Source: Clostridia bacterium (GTDB lineage Bacteria; Bacillota_A; Clostridia; Christensenellales; Aristaeellaceae). From it: DNA of 5,014 nt. Position 1 is the stretch's first letter; every line of letters starts with the position of its first letter. A model generated the notes under the pieces. The model saw only the letters and a list, made by a program, of their open reading frames with translations. It was not told the DNA's origin and did not search any database. The stretch spans positions 1 to 5,014 of the forward strand of contig JAFUPO010000060.1 in NCBI GenBank assembly GCA_017481185.1, written 5' to 3'. Position numbers and translations under genes: made by a program. Shown here piece by piece: positions 1 through 5,014 of this stretch.

Positions 1-215
1 AGGTTCATGTCGGTAACGTAGATGCTGGCGAAGATGATATGGTCCTTATCGGTGCCGTTCATCTCCAGCAGCTCTTCATAACGGGTTAAAAGAGCCTTGG
101 CCTGCTCGGTCATGGTGGGCTGCTTGCCGGCAGCCACATGGCCGCCGAAATAGATAACGCCGTTGTGCTCCGTGGCACGGGACATGGTCTTGCCGCAATC
201 AATACGGTTGATCAT
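1..215 (-). CDS. RidA/YjgF/UK114 family protein, YoaB-like (N-terminal part, cut by window edge)
   Basis: Only the first 71 codons are in the window; the gene continues past base 1. The visible protein starts MINRIDCGKTMSRATEHNG, followed by VIYFGGHVAAG, a TMTEQAKALLTRYEELL helix, a G-T-D-K-D turn and IIFASIYVTDMN. This order (hydrophobic strand ending in GG/GQ, EQ-rich helix, short turn, 'a-iy--DM' strand) is the first half of the Rid fold. The R-S-A-T-hng opening resembles the YoaB-like branch more than classical RidA, which has a GPYSQA motif that is absent here. Classical RidA hydrolyses reactive enamines/imines made by PLP enzymes. Whether this branch does so depends on an Arg in the missing C-terminal half. 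The start at 215 is preceded by AAGGCGGAG (222-230); an ATG farther upstream is out of frame. It is the fourth gene of the leftward set, 41 bases after the TPR gene. Family assignment is strong; catalytic activity is unknown. Confidence 0.88.
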   Translation of the reverse strand, partial: MINRIDCGKTMSRATEHNGVIYFGGHVAAGKQPTMTEQAKALLTRYEELLEMNGTDKDHIIFASIYVTDMN

Positions 216-256
216 GGGGATCTCCGCCTTTCCTTCATTAATTGTTAATGTCGGGT

Positions 257-1048
257 TCAGATCAGGCCGCGAGCCTTGGCGGCATCCTCAGCCTTGATGG
301 CGCCGAAAGCGCCCTTGTAGGGATCCTTGAGGATTTCCAGCAGGGTTTCGTTGGCCTTTTCCTCTTCGCCTTTATAAATGTAGTAAATGTACAGGCCGAA
401 GAGCAGCGTGGTGATTTCCAATTGCAGGCGGTTATCCTGCTGAATCAGGTGCTTTTTGATGTCTTCCACATCGATGAACTCCTCGGGGGAGATCAGGCCC
501 TTGTACAGGCGCACCCGGCGCTTGTAGCCGTAGTGCATCTGAGGCGCTTCAAGATCGTCGTCGATCTCATCCAGCACAGCCTTGGCCTTTTCCATATCGC
601 CCATTTCCACATAGCTGGTGAACTGCCAGTCGATGAGGCCATAGCGCTCAAAGGGCTGGGTCTGTTCCATAGCGCGGCGGAAGTCGTAAATCGCAGCTTC
701 GTAGTTGCCGGCCAGGTTGTTGGTCACGGCGTGATAATACCAGAAGGAGTAGACTTCGGGATCCAGACGGATGGACATGGTGAAGTCGGCCAGAGCACGA
801 TCATACTTCTTGGGGCCCATATAGCGGCGGCCGCGGCCAAAGTAGAGCATGGGCGCAAAGGGATTTTCAAACAGACCCTGGCAATAGGCGTCGATCGCTT
901 CTTTGTCCTTGCCCAGGCGGCCCAGGGCCATGGCGTAATTGTACCAGTTTTCAACGGACTTTTCTTCATCCAGAGCAGCCTTGGCAACATCCAGGTCGGG
1001 GGAGACCAACAGACGGGCGCGCATGGCTTCATTCTTTGCTAAAGACAT
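257..1048 (-). CDS. TPR-repeat protein, paralogue 2 (263 aa)
   Basis: A soluble, mostly helical protein without a signal peptide or membrane segment. Three tetratricopeptide-like units can be followed by their W/Y, LG, Y, A and P positions: about residues 31-64 (ENWYNYAMALGRLGKDKEA), 65-98 (MLYFGRGRRY..YDRALADF) and 99-132 (SFWYYHAVTNNLAGNYEAA). A degenerate fourth lies near 139-162 and another helical pair near 207-240. Between them is a conserved non-TPR block, PQMHYGYKRRVRLYKGLISPEEF (168-190 in pieces), also present in the neighbouring paralogue. TPR domains normally bind other proteins or peptides, so a scaffold or partner role is likely, but no ligand can be named. The start at 1048 has a strong AAGGAGG (1058-1064) with a 9-base spacer. 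It lies 25 bases after the upstream TPR gene, and its RBS sits just beyond that gene's stop, suggesting coupled translation. It aligns end to end with the upstream copy, both ending in RGLI, so it arose by tandem duplication. Confidence 0.9.
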   Translation of the reverse strand: MSLAKNEAMRARLLVSPDLDVAKAALDEEKSVENWYNYAMALGRLGKDKEAIDAYCQGLFENPFAPMLYFGRGRRYMGPKKYDRALADFTMSIRLDPEVYSFWYYHAVTNNLAGNYEAAIYDFRRAMEQTQPFERYGLIDWQFTSYVEMGDMEKAKAVLDEIDDDLEAPQMHYGYKRRVRLYKGLISPEEFIDVEDIKKHLIQQDNRLQLEITTLLFGLYIYYIYKGEEEKANETLLEILKDPYKGAFGAIKAEDAAKARGLI

Positions 1049-1073
1049 TTGTGAAAACCTCCTTCTTCTATGG

Positions 1074-1871
1074 TCAGATCAGGCCGCGCTGCTTGGCGAA
1101 CACAACGCCCTTTTTGTAACCGAAGGCCTGAGGAACGGCGATCTTCATCAGCTCCTTCAAGGCGTAGTTGGCGCGTTCTTCATCGCCGGTGTAGACGCTG
1201 TAAGCGAACAGGCCATAGTACATGGTGTTCAATTCCAGCTCGATGCGGCCGGGATTCTTCAGGCACTTTTCTTCCATCTCGGGGATGTTCACGAACTCAT
1301 CGGGCGTGATTTGGCCGGTATAGAGCAGGAAGCAGCGATGATAGCCATAGTCCATCTGAGGGGGCACAACATCCTTGGGGATGAGGGTCAGGGCCTCAGC
1401 GGCGCGCTTGGGATCGTTCAGCTCCAGCAGATAGCTGGTGAACAGCCAGTGCACCAGGGGGCAGCACTCCCAATCGTCAGCGATGCGGATGCACTGCTTG
1501 AAGTCCTCGCAGGCTTCCTCATAGTAGCCGTTCAGATTATAGGTGGTGGCGCGGTAGTAATAGAAGGTCCACAGAGAATTGTCCAGCCGGGTGGCCATGG
1601 TCAGGTCAGCAATGCCCAGCCAGAAGTTGCCGCTGGCAGCCTGCTTGCGCCCCCGGGAGAAATACAGATAAGGATCAAAGGGCGCCAAAGAGATCCCTTT
1701 GGAGAAGGCATCCACAGCCGCTTCATTGTCGCCGGCATTGGACAGGGCCATACCCAGTTCGTACCAGATCTCAGGATCCTCGGGATTTTCGGCAAGCTTT
1801 TGGCGGGTCTCTTCCAGGTCAGGCCGCATCATCAGCTTGTAGCGCATGAAATCATTCTTGGATTGAGCCAT
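1074..1871 (-). CDS. TPR-repeat protein, paralogue 1 (265 aa)
   Basis: A soluble TPR protein, full-length homologue of the gene immediately downstream. TPR-like units fall at about residues 33-66 (PEIWYELGMALSNAGDNEA), 67-100 (PYLYFSRGRKQAASGNFW) and 101-134 (WTFYYYRATTYNLNGYYEEA), with a weaker unit at 138-165 and a helical pair near 207-243. The shared central block reads PQMDYGYHRCFLLYTGQITPDEF around 171-193 and the C-terminus is again RGLI. The sequence has diverged considerably from its sister while keeping the same length and landmarks, so the duplication is old and both copies seem to be maintained. The start at 1871 has AAAGGAGG (1881-1888) with a 9-base spacer. It follows the M19 gene by 41 bases without a terminator. 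The context suggests a cytoplasmic binding partner or scaffold for the encoded enzymes; no specific function is recognisable. Confidence 0.9.
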   Translation of the reverse strand: MAQSKNDFMRYKLMMRPDLEETRQKLAENPEDPEIWYELGMALSNAGDNEAAVDAFSKGISLAPFDPYLYFSRGRKQAASGNFWLGIADLTMATRLDNSLWTFYYYRATTYNLNGYYEEACEDFKQCIRIADDWECCPLVHWLFTSYLLELNDPKRAAEALTLIPKDVVPPQMDYGYHRCFLLYTGQITPDEFVNIPEMEEKCLKNPGRIELELNTMYYGLFAYSVYTGDEERANYALKELMKIAVPQAFGYKKGVVFAKQRGLI

Positions 1872-1912
1872 GGTTTTGTTCCTCCTTTAAAGCATTAAAG
1901 TATAAAAATAAA

Positions 1913-2941
1913 TTACTTCCATACCTGCCTGAAGACCCTGAGGAAGTTGCCGCCCAGCAGTTTCTTGGCATCTTCTTCGCAGATGCCCCGGGCCAGCATA
2001 CGATCCGCCAGGTTCTCCCACTCGTTATAATAGTTAAAGCCTTCAACGTGCTTGGAGTTGCCGTCGAAGCGGCCAAAGAAGCCCTTGGTGGTGCGCTCAA
2101 AGCCCACGCGCTTGAACTCGTTGGCCAGGGTGTTGCGGCTCCAGCGATCGGTGCCTACGCCGGCATGATCCATAGAGCCGGTCAGCTCAGCCACATGGAG
2201 GAAGGTGTTGATATAGTCATCCACCGTGGGGCGGCGATCCAGATCGTTGGTGTTCATGACCCCGTGGGGGCAGATGCCCAATACGCCGCCTTTTTCGGCC
2301 AGGCGCTTGATGTGGCCGTCGGGAATATTGCGCTTATGGGTCGCCAGGGCCGCGATGCCCGCATGGGTATAGATCACAGGATCGCTGGAGAGCTCCATAG
2401 CCTCCAGGGCGGTGGTGTGGCCCACATGGCTTAGGTCAATGAGCATACCTACTCGGTTCATTTCAAGAATCGCCTGCTGGCCAAAGCGGGTAAGGCCCGT
2501 ATCGTTGCGCACATAGGAGCCGCAGCCCACAGAGCATTCGGTGTTATAAGTGATTTGCAAAACCCGCAGGCCCAGCTTATAGGCCAGGCTGATCTTGCGC
2601 AGATCCCCGTCTAAACAATCGGAACCCTGGGTGCTCATGATAAAACCCAGCTTGCCTTCTTTGAAGGCTTGTTCGATGTCTGCATAAGTTTCAACGATTT
2701 TGAATTTTTCAGGAATAACGTCCTGCAAAAGGGTAAAATCGTAGATCTGGTTCATCAATTCTTGGAAGGTGGTGGGAAAGCTGTCAGCCACGATGGAGTG
2801 AACCATACAGTTTACGCCGCCCTCCAGCACCATAACCACAATATCGCGGCCTACGCCGCACTCGGGGGGCGGATCCTTCATCAGGGCGTGAAAGAGACCA
2901 TCCACCACCAGGGTGCTGTTCAAAAGTTCCTTGCCCGTCAT
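1913..2941 (-). CDS. M19 (membrane/renal dipeptidase) family protein, copy A, with altered metal site (342 aa)
   Basis: Homologue of the M19 dipeptidases, TIM-barrel amidohydrolase-type enzymes that cleave dipeptides at a two-zinc site. Family landmarks: LVVDG near the N-terminus (11-15), LIDLSHVG with H172, PVIYTHAG with H193, the RN pair at 204-205, SMDHAGVGTD with D265, and the family-typical end LGGNFLRVFRQVW. H172 and H193 match the two His ligands of zinc 2. Unusually, the HxD normally following DG reads LFH (16-18) and the bridging Glu position reads Gln (STQG, 103-106), so zinc 1 ligands are missing. No signal peptide or lipid anchor is seen; it should be cytosolic despite the family name. 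The ATG at 2941 is chosen because it has CCGGAGGA at 2946-2953 and matches the N-terminus of the rightward paralogue; the frame stays open to 3220, but that would run through the promoters and the divergent gene. First gene of the leftward set. M19 membership is secure; dipeptidase activity is doubtful. Confidence 0.92.
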   Translation of the reverse strand: MTGKELLNSTLVVDGLFHALMKDPPPECGVGRDIVVMVLEGGVNCMVHSIVADSFPTTFQELMNQIYDFTLLQDVIPEKFKIVETYADIEQAFKEGKLGFIMSTQGSDCLDGDLRKISLAYKLGLRVLQITYNTECSVGCGSYVRNDTGLTRFGQQAILEMNRVGMLIDLSHVGHTTALEAMELSSDPVIYTHAGIAALATHKRNIPDGHIKRLAEKGGVLGICPHGVMNTNDLDRRPTVDDYINTFLHVAELTGSMDHAGVGTDRWSRNTLANEFKRVGFERTTKGFFGRFDGNSKHVEGFNYYNEWENLADRMLARGICEEDAKKLLGGNFLRVFRQVWK

Positions 2942-2945
2942 GCTA

Positions 2946-2953
2946 TCCTCCGG
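2946..2953 (-). promoter_or_regulatory. RBS deciding the start of M19 copy A
   Basis: On the minus strand this reads CCGGAGGA, with GGAGG ending 5 bases before the ATG at 2941. It fixes the start at 2941 and argues against a much longer reading that is open back to 3220. Confidence 0.8.
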
Positions 2954-2985
2954 AATATTTAAAAAATGCCACGCGCACAACATTG

Positions 2986-3001
2986 CATACAATAATGTAT
3001 G
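2986..3001. promoter_or_regulatory. Candidate operator: CATACA-ATAA-TGTATG inverted repeat
   Basis: A perfect 6-base inverted repeat with a 4-base centre. TGTATG is partly repeated as GTATGG at 3004-3009, and another CATACA lies at 3030-3035 inside both predicted promoters. It would fall roughly 13-28 bases into the leftward transcript, a normal place for a repressor site. The arms are short and AT-rich, and no regulator gene is present in the window, so binding is inferred only from the repeat pattern. Confidence 0.4.
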
Positions 3002-3016
3002 GCGTATGGTTACAGG

Positions 3017-3045
3017 TTGAATTGTACTACATACACCTTTAAAAT
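3017..3045 (+). promoter_or_regulatory. Predicted sigma-A promoter of the rightward operon
   Basis: A -35 box TTGAAT (3017-3022, 4 of 6 to TTGACA) and a -10 box TAAAAT (3040-3045, 5 of 6 to TATAAT) are separated by exactly 17 bases. Transcription would start near 3051-3053, at the edge of a run of eight T, leaving a leader of about 98 bases before the membrane protein gene. A weaker alternative is TTGTAT (3088-3093) with TATAAA (3109-3114), but its 15-base spacer is poor. Confidence 0.55.
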
Positions 3046-3049
3046 ACAA
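3021..3049 (-). promoter_or_regulatory. Predicted sigma-A promoter of the leftward operon
   Basis: Read on the minus strand, the -35 box is TTGTAT (3049-3044, 3 of 6) and the -10 box is TACAAT (3026-3021, 5 of 6), with a 17-base spacer. The start would be near 3014, giving a leader of about 73 bases before M19 copy A that includes the CATACA/TGTATG inverted repeat. It overlaps the rightward promoter over nearly its whole length. Confidence 0.5.
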
Positions 3050-3134
3050 GTTTTTTTTCTGGATTTTGATCAATTTTTGCAGGGAGATTGTATTCTTTGT
3101 TGTATTTATATAAACGGCGGCGAAATTTTTAGGC

Positions 3135-3140
3135 AAGGAG
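3135..3140 (+). promoter_or_regulatory. RBS deciding a GTG start for the membrane protein
   Basis: AAGGAG lies 9 bases before GTG at 3150. The ATG at 3148 is in another frame that stops after about 42 codons, and the in-frame ATG at 3159 is 18 bases from the RBS, too far. GTG at 3150 is therefore the best start. Confidence 0.65.
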
Positions 3141-3149
3141 AGGAAAAAT

Positions 3150-3722
3150 GTGGGCGCCATGGACCGTATGCGGGAGCGCATGGAGGAAATGGAGCGGCAG
3201 GAGGAGCAAAAGCGACGCAAGGAGCTGGAGGAATCCCGTCAGCGCTATCGTCCTGAAATGGACAGTCTCCCCATAAGAAAGGCTCGGTGGCTTTACGGCG
3301 CATATACCCTGGGGGTATGGGCGGCCTTCATCGGCCTGAGCTTTATTAACAATGCGGGCTTCTGGGCGCAGTACGTGCTTTTTCTCTATCTGGCCCTTTC
3401 GGCGCCGCTGCTCCTTTACACCCGGGGATGGATCCAGATGCTGTTCCTGGAGGAAGGGGAGCTGTCGGTAAAGGCCTATCGCAGATCCATCGGTCAGTGC
3501 AAGGGCAGCCTCATCGGTTTGGCTCTTTTGTGGCTGGCGGTGGCGGTGGCGGAGATTATTTTTCTCACCATCCAACGGCCTGCGGATACGGCTCGGGAGA
3601 TCGGTTTTCTGGTAGGCTGCCTGGCAGCTGCCTTGGGAAGCTGCATCTTCCGCACATATGCCAAGCGGGTGAATTACACCCTTTGGAATCTGGACGACCC
3701 TGTCTTGGGTAAGGACATCTAA
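3150..3722 (+). CDS. Small four-helix membrane protein of unknown function (190 aa, GTG start)
   Basis: I do not recognise a family. The first 45 residues are very polar, with an alternating Met/Glu/Arg/Lys stretch (about 5-33, including MRERMEEMERQEEQKRRKEL) that should form a cytoplasmic amphipathic or coiled-coil helix. Four hydrophobic segments follow: about 47-66, 70-90, 120-141 and 151-168. They form two hairpins joined by a charged loop of roughly 30 residues (EEGELSVKAYRRSIGQCKGS). There is no signal peptide, and the positive charges before the first helix favour a cytoplasmic N-terminus; the C-terminus (KRVNYTLWNLDDP) would then also be inside. There are no obvious catalytic or transporter motifs. 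It is the first gene of the rightward set, 22 bases before the second M19 gene, so it is probably co-expressed with it. It could be a membrane anchor or accessory protein for the soluble enzymes, but nothing in the sequence proves this. That it is a real gene is likely from its RBS, hydrophobic pattern and operon position. Confidence 0.78.
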   Translation: MGAMDRMRERMEEMERQEEQKRRKELEESRQRYRPEMDSLPIRKARWLYGAYTLGVWAAFIGLSFINNAGFWAQYVLFLYLALSAPLLLYTRGWIQMLFLEEGELSVKAYRRSIGQCKGSLIGLALLWLAVAVAEIIFLTIQRPADTAREIGFLVGCLAAALGSCIFRTYAKRVNYTLWNLDDPVLGKDI

Positions 3723-3744
3723 AAATGAAGGAAGGTCATCTGCT

Positions 3745-4785
3745 ATGAAGGAAATCACGCAGCCGGTGGTCAAGTCCGGCATTCTCATCGACTCCCTGTT
3801 TCACGGCCTGTTTACCGACCCGCCCTTTGAGTGCGATGAAAACACGGATATTGTAGACCTGCTGCTTCAGGGCGGCGTTACCGCCATCAGCACCACCATC
3901 ACTGACGATAACTATCCCGCTAACTTTGTGGAGTGCTGCCACGAGATTCACAAATATTATCTTTTGCAGGAAACCTGCCCTGAAAAGGTTATTATCGCCA
4001 CCAGCGCTAAGGACATTGACCGGGCCAAGGCTGAGGGTAAGCTGGCTGTGATCATGTCCACTCAGGGCGCTTTCGTGTTCGAGCAGGATCTGCGCAACAT
4101 CTCTCTGCTCAACAAGCTGGGCCTGAAGATCGTGCAGCTGACCTATAACCAGAACTGCCATATTGGCTCCGGCGTGTTTGAAAAGGTGGACTCCGGGCTG
4201 AGCCGTTTCGGCCAGCAGTGCATTTATGAAATGAACCGGGTGGGTATGCTCATTGACCTGAGCCACGTGGGCTTCCGCACCTCCATGGAGGCCATCGAGA
4301 CCTCTATTGACCCCGTAATTTTCTCCCACTCCTCCTGCAAGGGCGTGGCTCAGCATACCCGCAATGCGTCCGATGAGCAGATCAAGGCTTTGGCTGCCAA
4401 GGGCGGCGTTATCGGCCTGTGCCCCCACAGCGTGATGTGCAATGAGGATCAGAGCCAATGGCCCACGGTGGATCGCTATATCGACCATATGGTTTACGCC
4501 GCCAACCTGGTGGGCATCGACCATATCGGTATCGGTACCGACCGCTGGAAGCGCCCCACCCTGGATTACCGCATGGGCCGCGTAGAGTTTGAGCGCACCT
4601 GCCCCAACTGGTTCGGCAAGTTCTCCGGCTTCTGCAAGCACGTGAACGGTTTCAATTATTTCGACGAGTGGGATAACCTGGCCACCCATATGCTGGCCCG
4701 CAACTTTACCGAGGAGGAAGTGGCCAAGGTGCTGGGCGGCAATATGCTGCGGGTGTTCCGCCAGGTTTGGGACAAGCAGGCGTAA
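3745..4785 (+). CDS. M19 (membrane/renal dipeptidase) family protein, copy B, with altered metal site (346 aa)
   Basis: Paralogue of the leftward M19 protein, about half identical by eye and alignable from end to end. Retained family landmarks: LIDLSHVG with H174, PVIFSHSS with H195, H-T-R-N at 204-207, VGIDHIGIGTD with D266 and the closing LGGNMLRVFRQVW. As in its sister, the N-terminal DGHxD reads DSLFH (16-20) and the bridging Glu position is Gln107 in STQG. Known M19 enzymes bind two zincs through those residues, so this copy should keep at most the second metal site. Other shared segments not obvious in standard M19 enzymes are FHxLxxDPPxE just after the altered motif, and a Cys/Phe/Trp-rich section before the C-terminus (about 282-309, including NWFGKFSGFCKHVNGFNYF). 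No signal peptide, so cytosolic. The ATG has GAAGGAAGG with a 9-base spacer; the next gene begins 18 bases after the stop. Family is secure; the substrate is not. Confidence 0.93.
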   Translation: MKEITQPVVKSGILIDSLFHGLFTDPPFECDENTDIVDLLLQGGVTAISTTITDDNYPANFVECCHEIHKYYLLQETCPEKVIIATSAKDIDRAKAEGKLAVIMSTQGAFVFEQDLRNISLLNKLGLKIVQLTYNQNCHIGSGVFEKVDSGLSRFGQQCIYEMNRVGMLIDLSHVGFRTSMEAIETSIDPVIFSHSSCKGVAQHTRNASDEQIKALAAKGGVIGLCPHSVMCNEDQSQWPTVDRYIDHMVYAANLVGIDHIGIGTDRWKRPTLDYRMGRVEFERTCPNWFGKFSGFCKHVNGFNYFDEWDNLATHMLARNFTEEEVAKVLGGNMLRVFRQVWDKQA

Positions 4786-4803
4786 TTGAAGGAGGCAGAC
4801 CTC

Positions 4804-5014
4804 ATGAAGATCGTTTTAACCGAGGGCTTGGGAATTCCCCAGTCCCTGCTGGATTCCTACACCGCGCCCCTGGAGGCGGCAGGCCATACCTTTACCGCCT
4901 ATCCCAAGACCACGGATGTGGCGACTTTGGCTGAGGAAATCAAGGATGCGGATGTGATCATGCTGGCCAATATGCCCCTGCCCGGGGCTGCCCTGGAGGC
5001 ATGCACGAACCTGA
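4804..5014 (+). CDS. D-isomer-specific 2-hydroxyacid dehydrogenase (N-terminal part, cut by window edge)
   Basis: Seventy codons are visible and the gene runs off the right edge. The opening MKIVLTEGLGIPQSLLDSY, then APLEAAGHTFTAYP, LAEEIKDADVIMLANMPLP and LEACTNL, follow the N-terminal substrate-binding lobe of the family: a first beta strand, a helix with 'L-eaGh', and the typical 'ADviml-n-pl----le---nL' strand and turn. Such enzymes reduce 2-oxo acids to D-2-hydroxy acids, or the reverse, with NAD(H); 3-phosphoglycerate dehydrogenase and D-lactate dehydrogenase are members. The Rossmann GxGxxG and the catalytic Arg, Glu and His are outside the window, so the substrate cannot be predicted. 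The start has GAAGGAGG 8 bases upstream and lies 18 bases behind the M19 gene, indicating co-transcription. Confidence 0.85.
   Translation, partial: MKIVLTEGLGIPQSLLDSYTAPLEAAGHTFTAYPKTTDVATLAEEIKDADVIMLANMPLPGAALEACTNL

Noticed and set aside
236..250. CATTAA-TTG-TTAATG inverted repeat between the TPR and RidA-like genes, as a terminator
   Set aside because: The stem is only 6 AT-rich pairs with a 3-base loop and no following T run; too weak for a terminator, at most a processing site.
242..1898. Long open frames on the plus strand (242-1042 and 939-1898) opposite the TPR genes
   Set aside because: They are low-complexity, hydrophobic and His/Gly/Ala-rich, have no good RBS, overlap each other, and mirror the codon bias of the clear TPR genes on the other strand.
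3066..3073. TTGATCAA palindrome in the rightward leader
   Set aside because: An 8-base palindrome in AT-rich DNA is expected by chance and has no second copy.
2942..3220. N-terminal extension of M19 copy A up to 3220
   Set aside because: The extra 93 residues would cross the control region and the start of the divergent gene, match nothing in the paralogue, and bypass the strong RBS before 2941.
3129..3788. A 219-codon minus-strand open frame opposite the membrane protein gene
   Set aside because: It lacks an RBS and family motifs, overlaps the start of M19 copy B, and the plus-strand frame shows a coherent membrane topology.
3736..4689. A 317-codon open frame on the minus strand opposite M19 copy B
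   Set aside because: The family landmarks and RBS are all in the plus-strand frame; the reverse reading has no recognisable motifs and is a codon-bias shadow.

Overview
The window looks like chromosomal DNA of a moderately GC-rich Gram-positive anaerobe, most likely a gut-type clostridial Firmicute. Two things point this way: nearly every gene has a strong AGGAGG-type ribosome binding site 5-9 bases before its start, and the protein families (soluble M19 dipeptidase homologues, paired TPR proteins) fit. This is an impression from style, not a database match. I see no mobile elements, RNA genes or CRISPR arrays.

The layout is two divergent gene sets around a 208-base control region (about 2942-3149). 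Leftward (minus strand): an M19 dipeptidase-family protein (1913-2941), two tandem paralogous TPR proteins (1074-1871 and 257-1048) and the start of a RidA/YoaB-like protein (1-215, running off the left edge). Rightward (plus strand): a small four-helix membrane protein with a charged N-terminus (3150-3722), a second M19 paralogue (3745-4785) and the start of a D-2-hydroxyacid dehydrogenase (4804-5014, running off the right edge). Gaps inside each set are 18-41 bases with no convincing terminator, so each set is probably one transcript.

The control region holds two good sigma-A-type promoter matches, one per direction, each with a 17-base spacer. They lie almost on top of each other (3017-3045 and 3021-3049). 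A CATACA/TGTATG inverted repeat at 2986-3001, with a third half-site inside the promoters, is a candidate operator. The two operons are therefore probably mutually exclusive or controlled together.

The most interesting point is that both M19 paralogues lack the residues expected to bind the first metal. The usual HxD near the N-terminus reads LFH, and the bridging Glu reads Gln, yet both His ligands of the second metal, the RN pair and the late Asp are kept. Because both copies share these changes, they look like a distinct, selected M19 subfamily rather than decay. With RidA and 2-hydroxyacid dehydrogenase neighbours, the locus may process an amino-acid-derived or amide substrate through imine and 2-oxo/2-hydroxy acid intermediates. 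That pathway is inference; the gene families are much more secure.
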